Source of the DNA: Massospora cicadina | Lineage: Eukaryota > Entomophthoromycota > Entomophthoromycetes > Entomophthorales > Entomophthoraceae | DNA: 64,000 bases | NCBI GenBank assembly: GCA_022478985.1 | Contig: JAKSZP010012302.1 | Coordinates: 1 to 64,000 of the forward strand | Reading direction: 5' to 3' | Part shown: positions 22,290-32,707 of the stretch, piece after piece | Position numbering within the stretch: position 1 is the first letter of the stretch | How the letters are laid out: the number at the start of each line of letters is the position of its first letter | The notes under the pieces: model-generated | Told to the model about the DNA's origin: nothing | The model's input: only the letters and a program-made list of their open reading frames with translations | Databases searched by the model: none | Made by a program: the position numbers and the translations under genes

Positions 22290-23350
22290 CCTAAACCTTT
22301 GGCCAGACCTGCGATCATTATAGATGCTCATCAGGCTGTAGGACATGGAGGCTTGCAGAAAACGCTGGAGATTTTATGACCCCGTTACTACTGGGAGAGC
22401 ATGCATTATGATGTATTGGAAACGGTTAGTTGTTGCCATCAGTGTCAAGTGGAAAAGCCATTCCACAAGAAGACCACATATCAGCTGGCTAATCCCCAGT
22501 TCGCCTGGCACACCGTTTCCATTGATGTAGTGGGACCTCTGCCAACTAGCGCCAATTGATCTAAGTATATAATCATCGCCATTGATCATTTGACTCGATG
22601 GGTGGAGGCCAGGGCCATTAACAACTTGGGCACAGTCACCACCATCAAGTTTATTAAAGAGTGTGTTATACAGCAACACAGCTGCCCGCAGTTCATTCTA
22701 ATGGAGAACGGAACCAATTTCACTTTGCATATCCTATTGAAGTTGAACGAGTTGATGGCGATCCTCGGAGTTTTGACCACCGCCTATCATCCAGAATCAA
22801 ATGGAATGGTGGAGTGGGTCAATGGAACTCTAGTGAACATACTCCAAAAATTGGTAAAGGATTGACCCTCGGAATGGAGTGCCCTTTTGCCTACAGCTGT
22901 GTTTGCATATAATATCAGCTATCATTCATCCACTGGTAAGAGCCCATTCCAACTGCCGTATGGTTGACATGCAGCTCTGCCCGCCTTGCTTTATTCGTGT
23001 GTTGAGGACACTGGTGGTATGGATCCTCAGCGATATTTGAATATTCTTATGGATACATTGATCAAGCTGCAAATGGAGCCTACTCAACTAGTTTGGCCAA
23101 GAAGATTCGCGATCAGGCAGCTGATCAGAAGAAATGGAGTGGACTTCCGCTGTTCTCTGTAGGGAACCATGTTTTATTCCACGACCAGCACGGATTTGGG
23201 CGGAAAAACAAGCTCTTTAACATCTGGGCTGGGCCGTTCAAGATAATAGAGAAGACAGGCATGGATTTCTACACTATCAAGGAACCAGTGGGGGGTTGGA
23301 TTATTAACTGAGTTCATGCGAAGTTCCTTTGAGCATATAAACAGTAAGAG
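22290..23350 (+). pseudogene. A integrase
   Basis: HHCC zinc domain: DAHQAVGHGGLQKT, then SCCHQCQVEKPF. Core: AWHTVSIDVVGPLPT (first Asp), IDHLTRWVEARAI, FILMENGTNFT, where the second catalytic Asp position reads Glu, and HPESNGMVEWVNGTLVN with the catalytic Glu. Then AYNISYHSSTGKSPFQLPYG and the C-terminal IWAGPFKIIEKTGMDFYTIK module at about 23220. The frame ends IIN-stop-VHAKFL-stop-AYKQ at 23345. No chromodomain is present. Confidence 0.88.
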
Positions 23351-23361
23351 CCTATCGTCCA

Positions 23362-23378
23362 GTCAAAGAGGGGTTAAT
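23362..23378 (+). promoter_or_regulatory. A polypurine tract
   Basis: GTCAAAGAGGGGTTAA abuts the 3' LTR. Equivalent tracts with the same CCAGT lead-in stand before the LTRs of C (42166-42182) and F (minus, 15767-15777). Confidence 0.78.
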
Positions 23379-23855
23379 GTCAAAAAGTTGATATAAATGG
23401 ATGATATGTTACCCATACTGGCAGATCAGAGGGGGAATTGAGATAAGTCTTGAGATTTATGGGAGATGTATATGAATTATAATTGATCAAAATGATGACC
23501 ATTCGGTGAATCAAGGGGAACTACGCTGAGATTTAATATAAATGAGAGCTTCTTGAAAAGGGAAGATGAATAGAAGACTACCAAGATGAGGTTGCATCCA
23601 GTTTGGGGAACTGAGATATAAAGAGTCACATGGAGGATTGAAGGAGAGGTCTTTTCCATGATTAGGTGGTTGCAGATAAGTCTGCAATTTGTATTAAATA
23701 ATAAAGATCAAAATCTGGGAATGATAGCTCCATATATAGTTTATCAAGTTCTATTAGATTCAACAATCTTCATATCATCCAATTTGGTTGCTCAGTGGCT
23801 AATACCCTGTGTAAACCAACTCAGCGGAATCAAGCCTATACAATGAGAATTAACA
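23379..23855 (+). repeat. A 3' LTR
   Basis: 477 bp starting TGTCAAAAAG and ending ATTAACA. It is followed at once by the right ACAGC duplication and the continuation of segment X. Confidence 0.93.
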
Positions 23856-23860
23856 ACAGC

Positions 23861-24446
23861 GACTGCTCCTTTACCTCATGCTTACCCCAACAAGGAGGAC
23901 TTCTTGGTGGATTGCCTGTTCTAGGTGTGATCTTTTCTCCACAAGCCAGAACTCATCTTTTTATTCACCAGCCCCTCCAAATCCAGCCCCCTTTTATTGC
24001 ATACTCCTTAATATCCCAAGACCATCAGCAAATGTGGTCGCGGGCCTTGCTCTTGATGGCACAAGAGTGGGTTTGCTTCAATCGGCCATCCAAGCTGTCA
24101 CCACCTCACCCCTTACCCTGACTACTCAGTCCTTCATCCTCTCCTAGTTCCACAGCCGCTTCCTCCTCTCCATCCGCTGGTGCAACATCTCTGAGCGGAT
24201 ACTGACTCTCTTGCCCCCAACACTAAATCCTCCTCCCCCACCACCAACCTGAGAAGGGTCCAGTGATCCGGGCTACCCTCAAAGAAGCAGAGAAAGAAGA
24301 AACGTGGATCCCTCTGAGCAAAGCACAAGATGCACCATAGAAAGATGAGAAATTGAGGGGATATAAAGACGTCCCAACAGAAGTAAACTAGCAAAGATTC
24401 ATAATAAACTCAAGCTCTTATTCTATTCTATTATTTTAATTGTGTT
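23861..24446 (+). other. Segment X (right part), unidentified
   Basis: Continuation of the sequence interrupted by A. A plus-strand frame (23878-24147) reads TRRTSWWIACSRCDLFSTS and TRVGLLQSAIQAVTTSPLTL, ending in a Pro/Ser-rich part. AATAAACTC at 24401 could be a polyadenylation signal, followed by a T-rich stretch. C begins at 24447. The T-rich stretch seems to go on after C at 42742-42790, next to the F integrase end. No family is recognised. Confidence 0.35.
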
Positions 24447-25046
24447 TGTCATGATTCTGATATGATTGGACGATAATCCCTAAGTTGGAATGGTGGAATG
24501 GGTAGAGTCCGCCGATTATGATATGAGTTATTATTCTGTGAGCGCCTTGAGATGACTCGATATTGGGTAAAAACAGATGGTTTATTGGATCACTTCTAAA
24601 TGAGGTGATTAGGAGGTGTTGATGTACATTGAGTAGTTGGTAATTCGCCTCAAACTAGGCGATTATGAATTTAATATATGGGTAATTTTTGGAACCAGTG
24701 ATATATGGCAGAACTGAATAGCTAAGCTGAGGAAATGGTATCATCCAAAGTCGCTGAGATATATATGATATGTGATGATTGGAAGAGTAGGATTATTAAT
24801 TGGCTTGCCTCGGTTAAATAAAAAAGAGTAGGATTATTAATAGTTTAGAGTGAGCAGAACACCAAGGATCCACTATATATTATATTGAATAAAATAGTGT
24901 TTTTGGGGCAATTGATCCATCTTTATTAATGTTGATTACTTTGGTTTGAGGATAACAATCGTCATATCATAAGTCCTATTGCTCAGTGGGCTAAACCCTA
25001 TGCATGATTCCTTCAGCATATCTCCAAGATACCACCAATTATAACA
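24447..25046 (+). repeat. C 5' LTR
   Basis: Ends ATTATAACA, followed after one base by the primer site TGGTGCTCACTACATGG (25048). It contains micro-insertion S3 at 24801-24823. Its GAGTCCGCCGATTATGATAT block is shared with the 3' copy. Confidence 0.9.
24801..24823 (+). mobile_element. Micro-retroposon S3, 23 bp, LINE-type tail
   Basis: TGGCTTGCCTCGGTTAAATA plus AAA lies between two perfect 18-bp copies of AAGAGTAGGATTATTAAT (24783-24800, 24824-24841). It matches the last bases of LINE L1, CAGCTTACCTCGGTTAAATA (37835-37854). The C 3' LTR at about 42513-42540 has the site once, without insert. A LINE-type insertion that kept only the 3' terminal 23 bases fits all these facts. Confidence 0.82.
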
Positions 25047-25047
25047 G

Positions 25048-25066
25048 TGGTGCTCACTACATGGGG
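25048..25066 (+). promoter_or_regulatory. C primer binding site
   Basis: TGGTGCTCACTACATGGGG stands one base after the 5' LTR. It is the same site as in A with one inserted T. Confidence 0.72.
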
Positions 25067-25079
25067 CCCATTGATCAAT

Positions 25080-26081
25080 TATAAATGATGAAAATTCCTC
25101 AGTCTCTGGCCATGATGCATCAGGCTTGCTTTAACAAGGGATCTTACCAACACGCTGTACCAGTTGAATATGCGAAGCTCAAGCTTGCCTTGGATGCTGT
25201 GTTCAAATGAAAGGAGGAGCTTCTGAAGGAGGTTTGTATTGATATGCTGCCTCCATTTGATCACGATGGGAATATTCATGGTTTCTTTATAAAGATTAGT
25301 TTGCAGCAGAAGGAGCCTCTGACCGGCAGAAAGTGAGACTATTGATATCCACCTTGGATGTTGGAAGTGCTGACCAAGTCGCCTGTTGTCTTCCAAACAG
25401 TTACATTTAATACTGAGTAGTGAAGAGTACTGTGTTGCGGTTGTTTGGGGGTACCACAATAATATCACAGTGGAAGGCTGAATTCTTAACCATTGGGTTC
25501 CAGCGTAATGAGACCCTCATCACGTTTGCTGATCAATTTATGGCGGAAGCCCATGTGTTAATTGAGGCAGGGATTTAATCCAAAGCTGATGTGTGCATTG
25601 TGATGACCTCTGCCATGAAGCCATACCACAAGCTGTACAATGTCATGACCTTGATGTTGGATGACGATGTACCCCTGCTTAAATTTTTTCAGTTTTTGCG
25701 CCATCTATCCATAAACTTCCCTCCACCCAATACAGAGTAGAACACTTCCGCTATCTTTGCTGGACCATATTATTCAGGGATATTCGCCTTTTTGGCTCAG
25801 ATTCTGCTGAGTTACCCCCAGAAGTTAAACGTCTGTCCCATACCTGCTTATTGTCAATGGCCTAAATACTGCCCTAGGCCTAATTATGCTGACTGTTAGC
25901 AGTCATCTCATTAACCTGGCCCTGTTTACGCCAATCACTTTAGCGCAACTGTCCACGTGGACCAACTTACAATATTTAGGGGCGCAAGCCCTATGGGGTA
26001 AATTGTTTTGAATGTGGTCACCCTGGGCACCTGGCACAAGGTTGACCCAATTGACAGGTCCATTATGTACACCAGGAACCA
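25080..26081 (+). pseudogene. C gag
   Basis: The core parallels A: DMLPPFDHDGNIHGFFIKIS, then the region of LLSTLDV (25340), and AHVLIEAG-type sequence. The zinc knuckle CFECGHPGHLAQG-stop lies at 26004-26045, with the fourth Cys codon now TGA. Frames change several times. Gag is cut at 26081 by element D and its tail resumes at 32054. Confidence 0.75.
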
Positions 26082-26940
26082 TGTAAGGAGAGTGTTTATA
26101 ACTCTCCTGTTCCCAGCATGGTAGTGCATGGTGCTCAGGGCCAACGCCAGGGAACTAGTCATTAGTAGTAAAGTTACTATATCCCCGCAGAGGGTTCTTG
26201 AGCTGTAATAACTTATGTTGAGGATGTTTATCAGTAGAGGTAAAAACCAAAATTGAACCACGCGGTGCTCAGAATGAGAGTGTATAGGCGACGCAGGTTG
26301 GAGGGAACCTGGGCGGCCCAACGGTACACAGGCAGAGAGATTTACAGTTGTTAGAATTAAATGTTTAACGTTGCACAAGACCTCCTCAAAGAGGTCCACG
26401 CACAGGTCTGTCCAAAATACCATATATAAAAAAGTGTACTAGTGAGAAGTTTTATTATGAGGGAAGTCAACCAATGAGAGAGATTGGTCTTGAGAAAAGG
26501 GATTTAAGGTAATTCATGGGAACAATCAATTGATGGAAGTTGTTCCATGTCATTTTGCACCAATAAGCGCACACTTCCATTAGGCAGTAAAATATATTTG
26601 GTAATTGACCAAACTCAGGTTATTGATTATAGGAGAGGCTTACCTGAGCTAGAAATTTTGAAAACTGAATGGGTTTTAAGACTCCGTTCACTGAAAAACC
26701 ATACAAGCCATGTTTTATTCATCAAAAAGCTAGTATGTTTTAACTTACCTGCTGTTATACAGGGCCAAACTTCTCTTGCATCCCTAGGACCAACCTAAGC
26801 ATACCTCGCCTTCACCCTACGTTGATCCAAGGTGTACTTGAGGTCATGGAGGCCTGCCAACTTTACTTTCTTGGCCTCCTGACATGCAGCTTTGTCCTTG
26901 GTAATTGTTCCCATGATTATGTCATATTCAAGCCATGACA
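26082..26940 (-). repeat. D 3' LTR
   Basis: 859 bp, pairs with 31196-32053. The minus-strand purine-rich tract AAAAGAATGAGAAAGTAA (26941-26958) directly precedes it in element orientation, so this is the 3' LTR. The open frames inside both LTRs (26423-25935 and 31536-31135 minus) look alike only because the LTRs are copies. Confidence 0.9.
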
Positions 26941-27029
26941 TTACTTTCTCATTCTTTTGGGACTCCAACCTCCCTCCAGGGGCTTGCGCCAGGGAAAAGT
27001 TCTTGTGGTCTGGGGCCAAATTCATAGTG

Positions 27030-27250
27030 GCAACAGTTTGCTTTGACTAAGATCTGGCGGCTTGGGAAAACTCTTGTGGAAAATGTTAATCAGGTCTTGG
27101 GCATGTTCACAGTCATGCACCGGTAACAAACTGTTTTCCGCTGCATCAAATCCCTTCCAGTATACCAAGTATTAAATCCTTCTTTTTACACGGCAGGAGG
27201 CTAATATTTCCTCCACTTCCCACTCTGGCGCCCAATCCACAAGATAAGCC
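27030..27250 (-). pseudogene. D integrase C-terminal chromodomain
   Basis: The minus strand reads APEWEVEEILASCRVKRRI, a stop, then YLVYWKGFDAAENSLLPVHD and AQDLINIFHKSFPKPP. The E-W-x-V-E-x-I-L start, the Y-L-V-x-W-K-G centre and the C-terminal helix are the chromodomain pattern of chromoviruses. In this family the domain reads histone marks and directs integration into heterochromatin. The stop lies where LQY is expected (CAA to TAA). Confidence 0.82.
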
Positions 27251-27289
27251 TCGGGAGTCTCTGGTGGGGGCCCTCAAACAATGTCAATT

Positions 27290-28580
27290 TTATCTCATGA
27301 AAGACAGAAAAGATCTGAAATGAAGAGGGAAGATATAATTGGTATGAGGCGTGTCCCACCTTTCTAACAACGCGGTAAGGCTAATCCTCTTTGGTCCAAG
27401 ATTTTTGCATGGCTGCTTGATAGGGATGTTTTGAGCATCAATCATCACGAGAGCCCCTACTTTGTATGCTGGACCCACTCGTCTCTTTATCATCAGTGTT
27501 CTCCTTATATACTTGCATTGTCGCCTCCAAACTTGTAGAAGCCCCCTGGTGTACTTTCTTGATAGTCTTAGCAAAGTGCACCACCGCTTTAACTTTAGAT
27601 CCACAGATGGGCTCCATGTTAAAGGCGGGGTTAAACCCATGGTTGGCAAAAAATGGGAAACAATTGATCAACGCATGTAACATGTTTTTGTACTAAATTG
27701 GTCCATAGTAAGGTGAGAAACCCAATCTGAATGATCTGCGGCAGTGTAACACCGCAGAAACTGTTCTAAGCACCGGTTCACTCAATTGGTCTTCCCATCT
27801 GATTGGTGGTGATAGGCAGTTGAACGGCAGGGGCGAATTTGAAGATCCTTATGGAACTCTTCCCAAAAGGCATAGGTAAACTGGGGTCCTCAATCAAGAA
27901 ATGATTTCTTAATGGACCATGAAGCTCAAACACATGAGTGACGAGGAGGCTAGCCATCTCAGCTGCGGGTATTGTAGTTCTGCAAGGAATAAAGTGATCA
28001 AACTTTGTGAACCAGTCCACCACTACCATGATGGCATCATAATCATCAGAAACAGGTAATTCCACAATGAAATCCATTGATAGGGATGTCCAGGGCCCTT
28101 CAGCCTTTTGAATTGGTAACAACAACCCCACTAGTGGTTGTCAATTTGGTTTCATTTGATTGCAGATCAGGCACTCATTACAATACCTACCCACCTGAGT
28201 GGGTAAGCCCTTCAAATTGTATGTGCGTCAAATTAGCTCCAAAGTCTTTGATTTCCTAGGATTACCGGCAGTAATTTCATCATACTGGTCCCAGATGCTT
28301 TTAGATGAAGTGGTCCAGCGGGAACCTATAGGCGCTCCTGAAACCACACCATCTCATCCTTTACGTGATAACCCCTGATTAGATCATCCTGTTTCAGTGC
28401 GCTCTTATCAAGGACCATAGTACATTCAGCTGATAACAGCTTAGAAAGGACTACCTTTCTGAAAATACTGTATTCCTCCACGTTTTCCAGAGGATCAAGC
28501 ACTGGCCTGTTAGCCAGTGGAGAGGGAAGTTGAGACACAATCTTACCCGGTGGAATCATCAAATGGGTATTATGAAGTAT
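27290..28580 (-). pseudogene. D integrase
   Basis: From the right: an HHCC-type zinc region at about 28330-28160 (NECLICNQ-type Cys pair). The core from 28131 has GPWTSLSMDFIVELPVSDDY (first Asp), AIMVVVDWFTKFDHFIPCRT and the second-Asp region near 27900. FFANHGFNPAFNMEP (27650) and VGALVMIDAQNIPIKQPCKN (27440) lead into the chromodomain. Frames change at least three times. It joins element cDNA to chromatin. Confidence 0.82.
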
Positions 28581-28599
28581 ACCTCCTTTGGATCAGGAG

Positions 28600-29210
28600 T
28601 TAATGCAGGATTGAGGCTCAAAGCATCTGCCAACCATTCTCCTTGCCCTTGGTGAACTTATAAGAAAATGAAAATTAGGCAAGGGTCCCATGCCAACGGG
28701 TCTGCCGTGGAGTTAAGACATGAGGTGCATGATAGTACAGCAAGGCACGGTGATTTGTAAGTATGTGGAAAGGTTGGGAAGAGCCATGCAGGTGATGACG
28801 CCAATAAGTCAACGCCTCCACCACTGCTTATAACTCTTTGTTGTAAATGGCGTAGTTTAACTCAGGAAGAGACATCTTCCTAGAAAAAGAAAGACCAGAT
28901 GCTCTATTCCATCTTCGCCCACTTGTAATAAAGCAGCTGATATGGCGAAGTTGAAGACATCAGTAGACAAAATGAACTCCTTTTCAGGATCTACATGGCG
29001 AAGGACGGACGTGGACAACAGGGTGCACTTTACTGCTTGGAAAGCATCCTCCAAAAGGGGGGACCACTGGAGCAATTTTTGGTCACTCACCTTATACAAG
29101 GGCGCTGCCACTTCAGAAAGATTCGGTGTGAACTTCTTGAGGAACGTACACATCCCCCAAAAAAACTCCTCAATTTCTTGACTTAAATGGGGGTGGGCCA
29201 CTCACGAATT
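28600..29210 (-). pseudogene. D RNase H
   Basis: Frame 29201-28857 holds the connection FFWGMCTFLKKFTPNLSEVA, FQAVKCTLLSTSVLRHVDPE and FILSTDVFNFAISAALLQVG with the first catalytic Asp. The rest (LNYAIYNKEL-like, YWRHHLHGSS and LTNHRALLYYHAPHV) is visible in other frames to about 28700. It is typical of chromovirus RNase H in wording. Confidence 0.78.
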
Positions 29211-29239
29211 GCCTTCTCCTTGTCTGGAGTTATCATATT

Positions 29240-29870
29240 TCATTGGTCAAACATGACGTTGCCAAAAAAATGACCTGGGACTTGAAAAACTTTGCATTTA
29301 CTAATCTTTGGCGTAAGGCGTGCTGCCTTTAACCTCTCCACCACTTGCTGAAGGTATAATGCATGGTACTCATGATTAGGGTAAAACACCAGAATATCAT
29401 CCATGTAGGCAACTGCACATACCCCCAGCAGGTCCCCATAAGCCACATCAATACGACGTTGAAAGATAACAGGGGCATTCTTAAGCCAAAAGGGCATGAC
29501 CCAAAACTGGTAGATCCCTTTTCTGGTACGGATTGTGGCTAACCACTCTTGTCCCTTCTTAATCCGGATCTGATTGAATTCATTTATGAATTCCAGTTTG
29601 GAGAAGATTTTATCTTTCTCCACATAGCACGCAAACTGTGAATCCAAAGGGATGGGATGTAGATCTGGTACATTAACACTGTATAGGTTCCCATAATCTA
29701 TGCAAGGGCATAAAGTACCATCAGCTTTCTCCACAAAGAGAAGTGGGGAGCATATAGTGGAGGTACGCTGAAAAATCGCGCCTTTGGCTAACTTCTCCTT
29801 AAACCACACATTTAATGCTGATTCATCCCATATTCTCAAAGGGTAAATAGGGGAAGATATACGCACCAGA
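29240..29870 (-). pseudogene. D reverse transcriptase
   Basis: A 208-codon open frame with ESALNVWFKEKLAKGAIFQR, PLLFVEKADGTLCPCIDYGNL (RT1-2), FSKLEFINEFNQIRIKKGQE, VMPFWLKNAPVIFQRRIDVA and VAYMDDILVFYPNHEYH. The catalytic YMDD is intact at 29396-29407. This is the longest unbroken RT piece among the LTR elements here, though neighbouring domains are frameshifted. Confidence 0.88.
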
Positions 29871-29899
29871 ACAACAGTGAGCTTGAACTCACAATCAAA

Positions 29900-30470
29900 C
29901 CTTGAATGAGCAGGTAATTAATTGGCTGAAGCCGCATAAAATGAAGATTCCAGACCCTCCAAACAGGAAGGTAGGGGAACCTTCAAAGAGGGCTTCAGCA
30001 ATGTGTTAAGACTGAGAGTGTGAATATTGGGCCAGTGGGGAAAATCTCCCTGGAAGTTAGCTTCAGACAATTGAACAATTAAAGTACAACCATTCTTTAA
30101 TGTCAGGGATAGGGTATTGTCTCTCAAGTTGGTCCTGACTTCAAACTTTCGCCACCATTCTACACCCAAAATATTAGGTTATAAAAGGTTCTTGACTACT
30201 TGGAAACGGTTCATCAAAAGATACTTGACCACTAGATAATCCACTAACCTTAGTACCTTCAGGGTGGGAATACCTTGAGAAGCCCCTCCCCTAACCATAC
30301 CGCCTGGCAAGTAACTAATCTCAAGGTAGTCAGCTAGGTCTTAGTCAATGAAATTCTCAGAGGCTCCAATATCCACCAAGATAGTAGTGCTAATCTTACC
30401 TGAAGGGGATGAGAGGGTAGAAGTTACCAAAAAATAACCTGAATGATCTTTATTTATAGCAGAAACCCAA
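29900..30470 (-). pseudogene. D aspartic protease
   Basis: At about 30395-30350 the minus strand reads ILVDIGASENFID, the retropepsin active-site loop with DSG/DTG changed to DIG. A later frame (30169-29918) GVEWWRKFEVRTNLRDNTLS corresponds to the LG-x-x-W-L region of chromovirus proteases. Stops separate these parts. Confidence 0.7.
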
Positions 30471-30474
30471 ATCT

Positions 30475-31190
30475 TTACACCAAACTCTTCTTCAGGGTTA
30501 TACATACCCCAGGGTACGTTTTTGCATCATAAAATAAAGAGGGATAATTGGCTACTCTTACTACTGAGGCCACATATCCCACTATATCTTCAGCAACTGC
30601 AAAAACGTTCTTATAATTTAATTGAAACACTTTCTCCACCTCCTGGGATCCGCGGATCATGGTTTTGGTCAATCGTGGGTTCTCTGGAGTGATCTGATAC
30701 ACTGGAATGGGGTCTATATCTACGCCATATGAGAAGAGACATGGCTCAGTAGTATATGTGGAAACGTCATTATAAAATGCACTTTTGGTCGTGAACAACC
30801 CTATCTCCATTTCAGCATTGGGGTGTCTGAAGTTATCTAAGGCCATCACCACCAGGCCCAACGTTGTGGATGTTGCCTGCGCCATTCAAACGCGGTGCTA
30901 AAGAAACCCAAGTTTAATTGTATTGATTTTATTATTTTTGGTGAAAGGTCAGGGAATCTCGACTTTTGGACCGTGAAGCATCTGTATCCACTGGGTATGA
31001 GCAAGAAGGGTGGGTAATTTCCAGTTGGAGGTAGCAAGAATAACGCCAAGCTGCTCCAACCTTCAGGAAAAAGAGTAAACAGTGGTAAGCCCCGCCACAG
31101 TTGTTGCCAACATCTGGCGCACACCATTTGCACTTCATGAAAGTCCCACACAGAAAAAGTCTATGCACATAAAATCAAGTGGTTGGTCGA
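30475..31190 (-). pseudogene. D N-terminal ORFs in the gag position, not gag-like
   Basis: Only about 700 bases separate the 5' LTR from the protease. They hold frames 31151-30846 and 30885-30475. The second reads DNFRHPNAEMEIGLFTTKSA, RLTKTMIRGSQEVEKVFQLN and EDIVGYVASVVRVANYPSLF, in frame with the protease. I see no capsid-like core and no CCHC knuckle. Either gag was deleted or replaced, or D relied on proteins of related elements. Confidence 0.5.
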
Positions 31191-31195
31191 CTAAT

Positions 31196-32053
31196 GTAAG
31201 TAGAGTGTCTATAACTCTCCTGTTACCAGCGTGGTAGTGCATGGTGCACAGGGCCAACGCCAGGGAACTAGTCATTAGTAGTAAAGTTAATAGAGCCCAG
31301 ATAAGGGTGCTTGAGCTGTAATAACTTAGGTTGAGGATGGTTATCAGTAGAGAGAAGCACCAAAATTGAACCATGCGGTGCTCAGAGTGAGATTGTATAG
31401 GCGACACAGGTTGGAGGGAATTTGGGCGGCCCAACGGTACATGGGCGGAGAGATTTACAGTTGTTAGAATTAAATGTTTAACGTTGCACAAGACCTCCTC
31501 AGAGAGGTCCACGCTTAGGTCTTTCCAAGATAACAAATATAAAAAAGTGTACTAGTGAGAAGTTTTATTATGAGGGAAGTCAACCAACAAGAGAGATTGA
31601 TCTTGAGAAAAGAGATTTAAAGTAATTTGGGGGAACAATCAATTGATGGAAGTGGTGCTAAGCCATGGTGCACCAATAAGCGCACACTCCAATTGACAGT
31701 AAACTATATATTTGGTAGTCAACTGAAATCAGATTATTGATTATAAGAAGAGGAGACCTGAGCTGGAAATTTTAAAACCAAACGGGTTTTGAGACCCCAT
31801 GTATCAAGGAACTGAAGCAAATCATTTTTATTAATTAAAAAGTTAGTTCAATTTTAACGCATCTGCTTTTATACAGGGCTGAACTTCTCTTGAATTCCTG
31901 GAACCAGCCTGAGCGTACCTCGCCTTCACCCAGCATTGATCCAAGGTATAATTGAGGTCAGGGAGACCTTCAAACTTTACTTTCTTGGCCTCCTGACATG
32001 CAGCTTTGTCCTTGGTATTTGTCCCCATATTTTGTCATTTTCAAGCCATGACA
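31196..32053 (-). repeat. D 5' LTR
   Basis: 858 bp, copy of 26082-26940 with similar ends. It lies upstream of the D coding region in minus orientation. Element C continues immediately after it. Confidence 0.9.
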
Positions 32054-32627
32054 AACAATGCTACCAGGGAAAAGTCACAATGGTATTAGAGAGGGAATTC
32101 TCTACCTCTGCTATTTTAAATTCAACTGTCCCACCTGAATCTACTAAAGTATATGCAGCGGAAGCCCCCAGTATAATGATACATTCCTATATCAGCAGCC
32201 GGTTGGGGGAGTAAATGTACTGATATAAGCACAAGCCAAGGACACAGTGGATGAAATATATCTGGGTCATTCAATGCCATACGCGTGTGAAATGTTTGAA
32301 CAAAGTTCTTCAGACAAACTAGAACCAACTACAGATGTGCCTTCCTTGAGTGAAGTAGACTTCGTTTTCCCATTGGATAATATCATTATAGGGTACCCTA
32401 AAGTTGGTGAGGTATTATGAACTTCCTTGGCAAAAGTGATCCTTTGAATGTTCACGTATTAAACAGTCAATGTTATCTTATTCTGAGTGTACCTACTGTG
32501 ACATTGTATTAGCAAAAACCTGAGTTTGCGCTATAATAGATACGTGTGCTCCAGTTAACATAGTTTTTACTAAGTTGGTGGTGAAGTTGATCTAAAAAAA
32601 TGATGTGGAACATTGAATGGTGTATGG
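32054..32627 (+). pseudogene. C gag-protease region between D and L1
   Basis: Resumes C gag tail: CTACCAGGGAAAAGTCACAA parallels GAGCAGGGAAAAGCTCGAGT of A, and STVPPESTKVYAAEAPS follows on the plus strand. The protease active site is DTCAPVNIVFTKLV at about 32540-32580, DTG changed to DTC. The frame ends at the target duplication AACATTGAATGGTGTATGG (32609-32627), where L1 was inserted; the protease goes on at 37875. Confidence 0.75.
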
Positions 32628-32707
32628 AGGATTTTCTTTCTTGTAACAATCACTTTAGTTACTATGATTCGATTCAAACAGCAAATTTGGATAATCACAC
32701 AGGAAAG

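Larger units (their letters stand above)
16481..23855 (+). mobile_element. Complete Ty3/gypsy LTR retrotransposon A
   Basis: Two 477-bp LTRs (16481-16957, 23379-23855) begin TGTT/TGTC and end TTAACA/ATAACA and are bounded by a perfect 5-bp duplication ACAGC (16476-16480, 23856-23860). The internal region reads primer site, a 5' ORF of unknown role, gag with coiled coil and zinc knuckle, protease, RT, RNase H, integrase and polypurine tract, all on the plus strand. It belongs to the same lineage as C, F and G1 by motif wording. Stops and frameshifts are numerous and the RT active site is changed, so it is inactive. It is inserted in segment X. Confidence 0.93.
26082..32053 (-). mobile_element. 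Ty3/gypsy chromovirus D inserted in C
   Basis: LTRs of 859 and 858 bp (26082-26940, 31196-32053) begin TGTAAG and end AGCCATGACA on the plus strand. The flanks AACCA (26077-26081) and AACAA (32054-32058) form a 5-bp duplication with one change. The minus-strand internal region gives a short N-terminal ORF, protease, RT, RNase H, integrase and a chromodomain, the mark of chromoviruses. Its motif wording (MDFIVELP, FFANHGFNPAFN) is clearly different from A, C, F and G1. No ordinary gag with zinc knuckle is seen. Confidence 0.9.

Noticed and set aside
17044..23345. Recoding of TGA as a sense codon, because many frames continue through TGA
   Set aside because: TAA and TAG interrupt the same genes, frameshifts are common, and intact relatives have ordinary codons at these places. 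Decay explains it.
25935..26423. Possible gene, because a similar minus-strand protein occurs again at 31135-31536
   Set aside because: Both lie in the two LTRs of element D; similarity is copy identity and not coding conservation.
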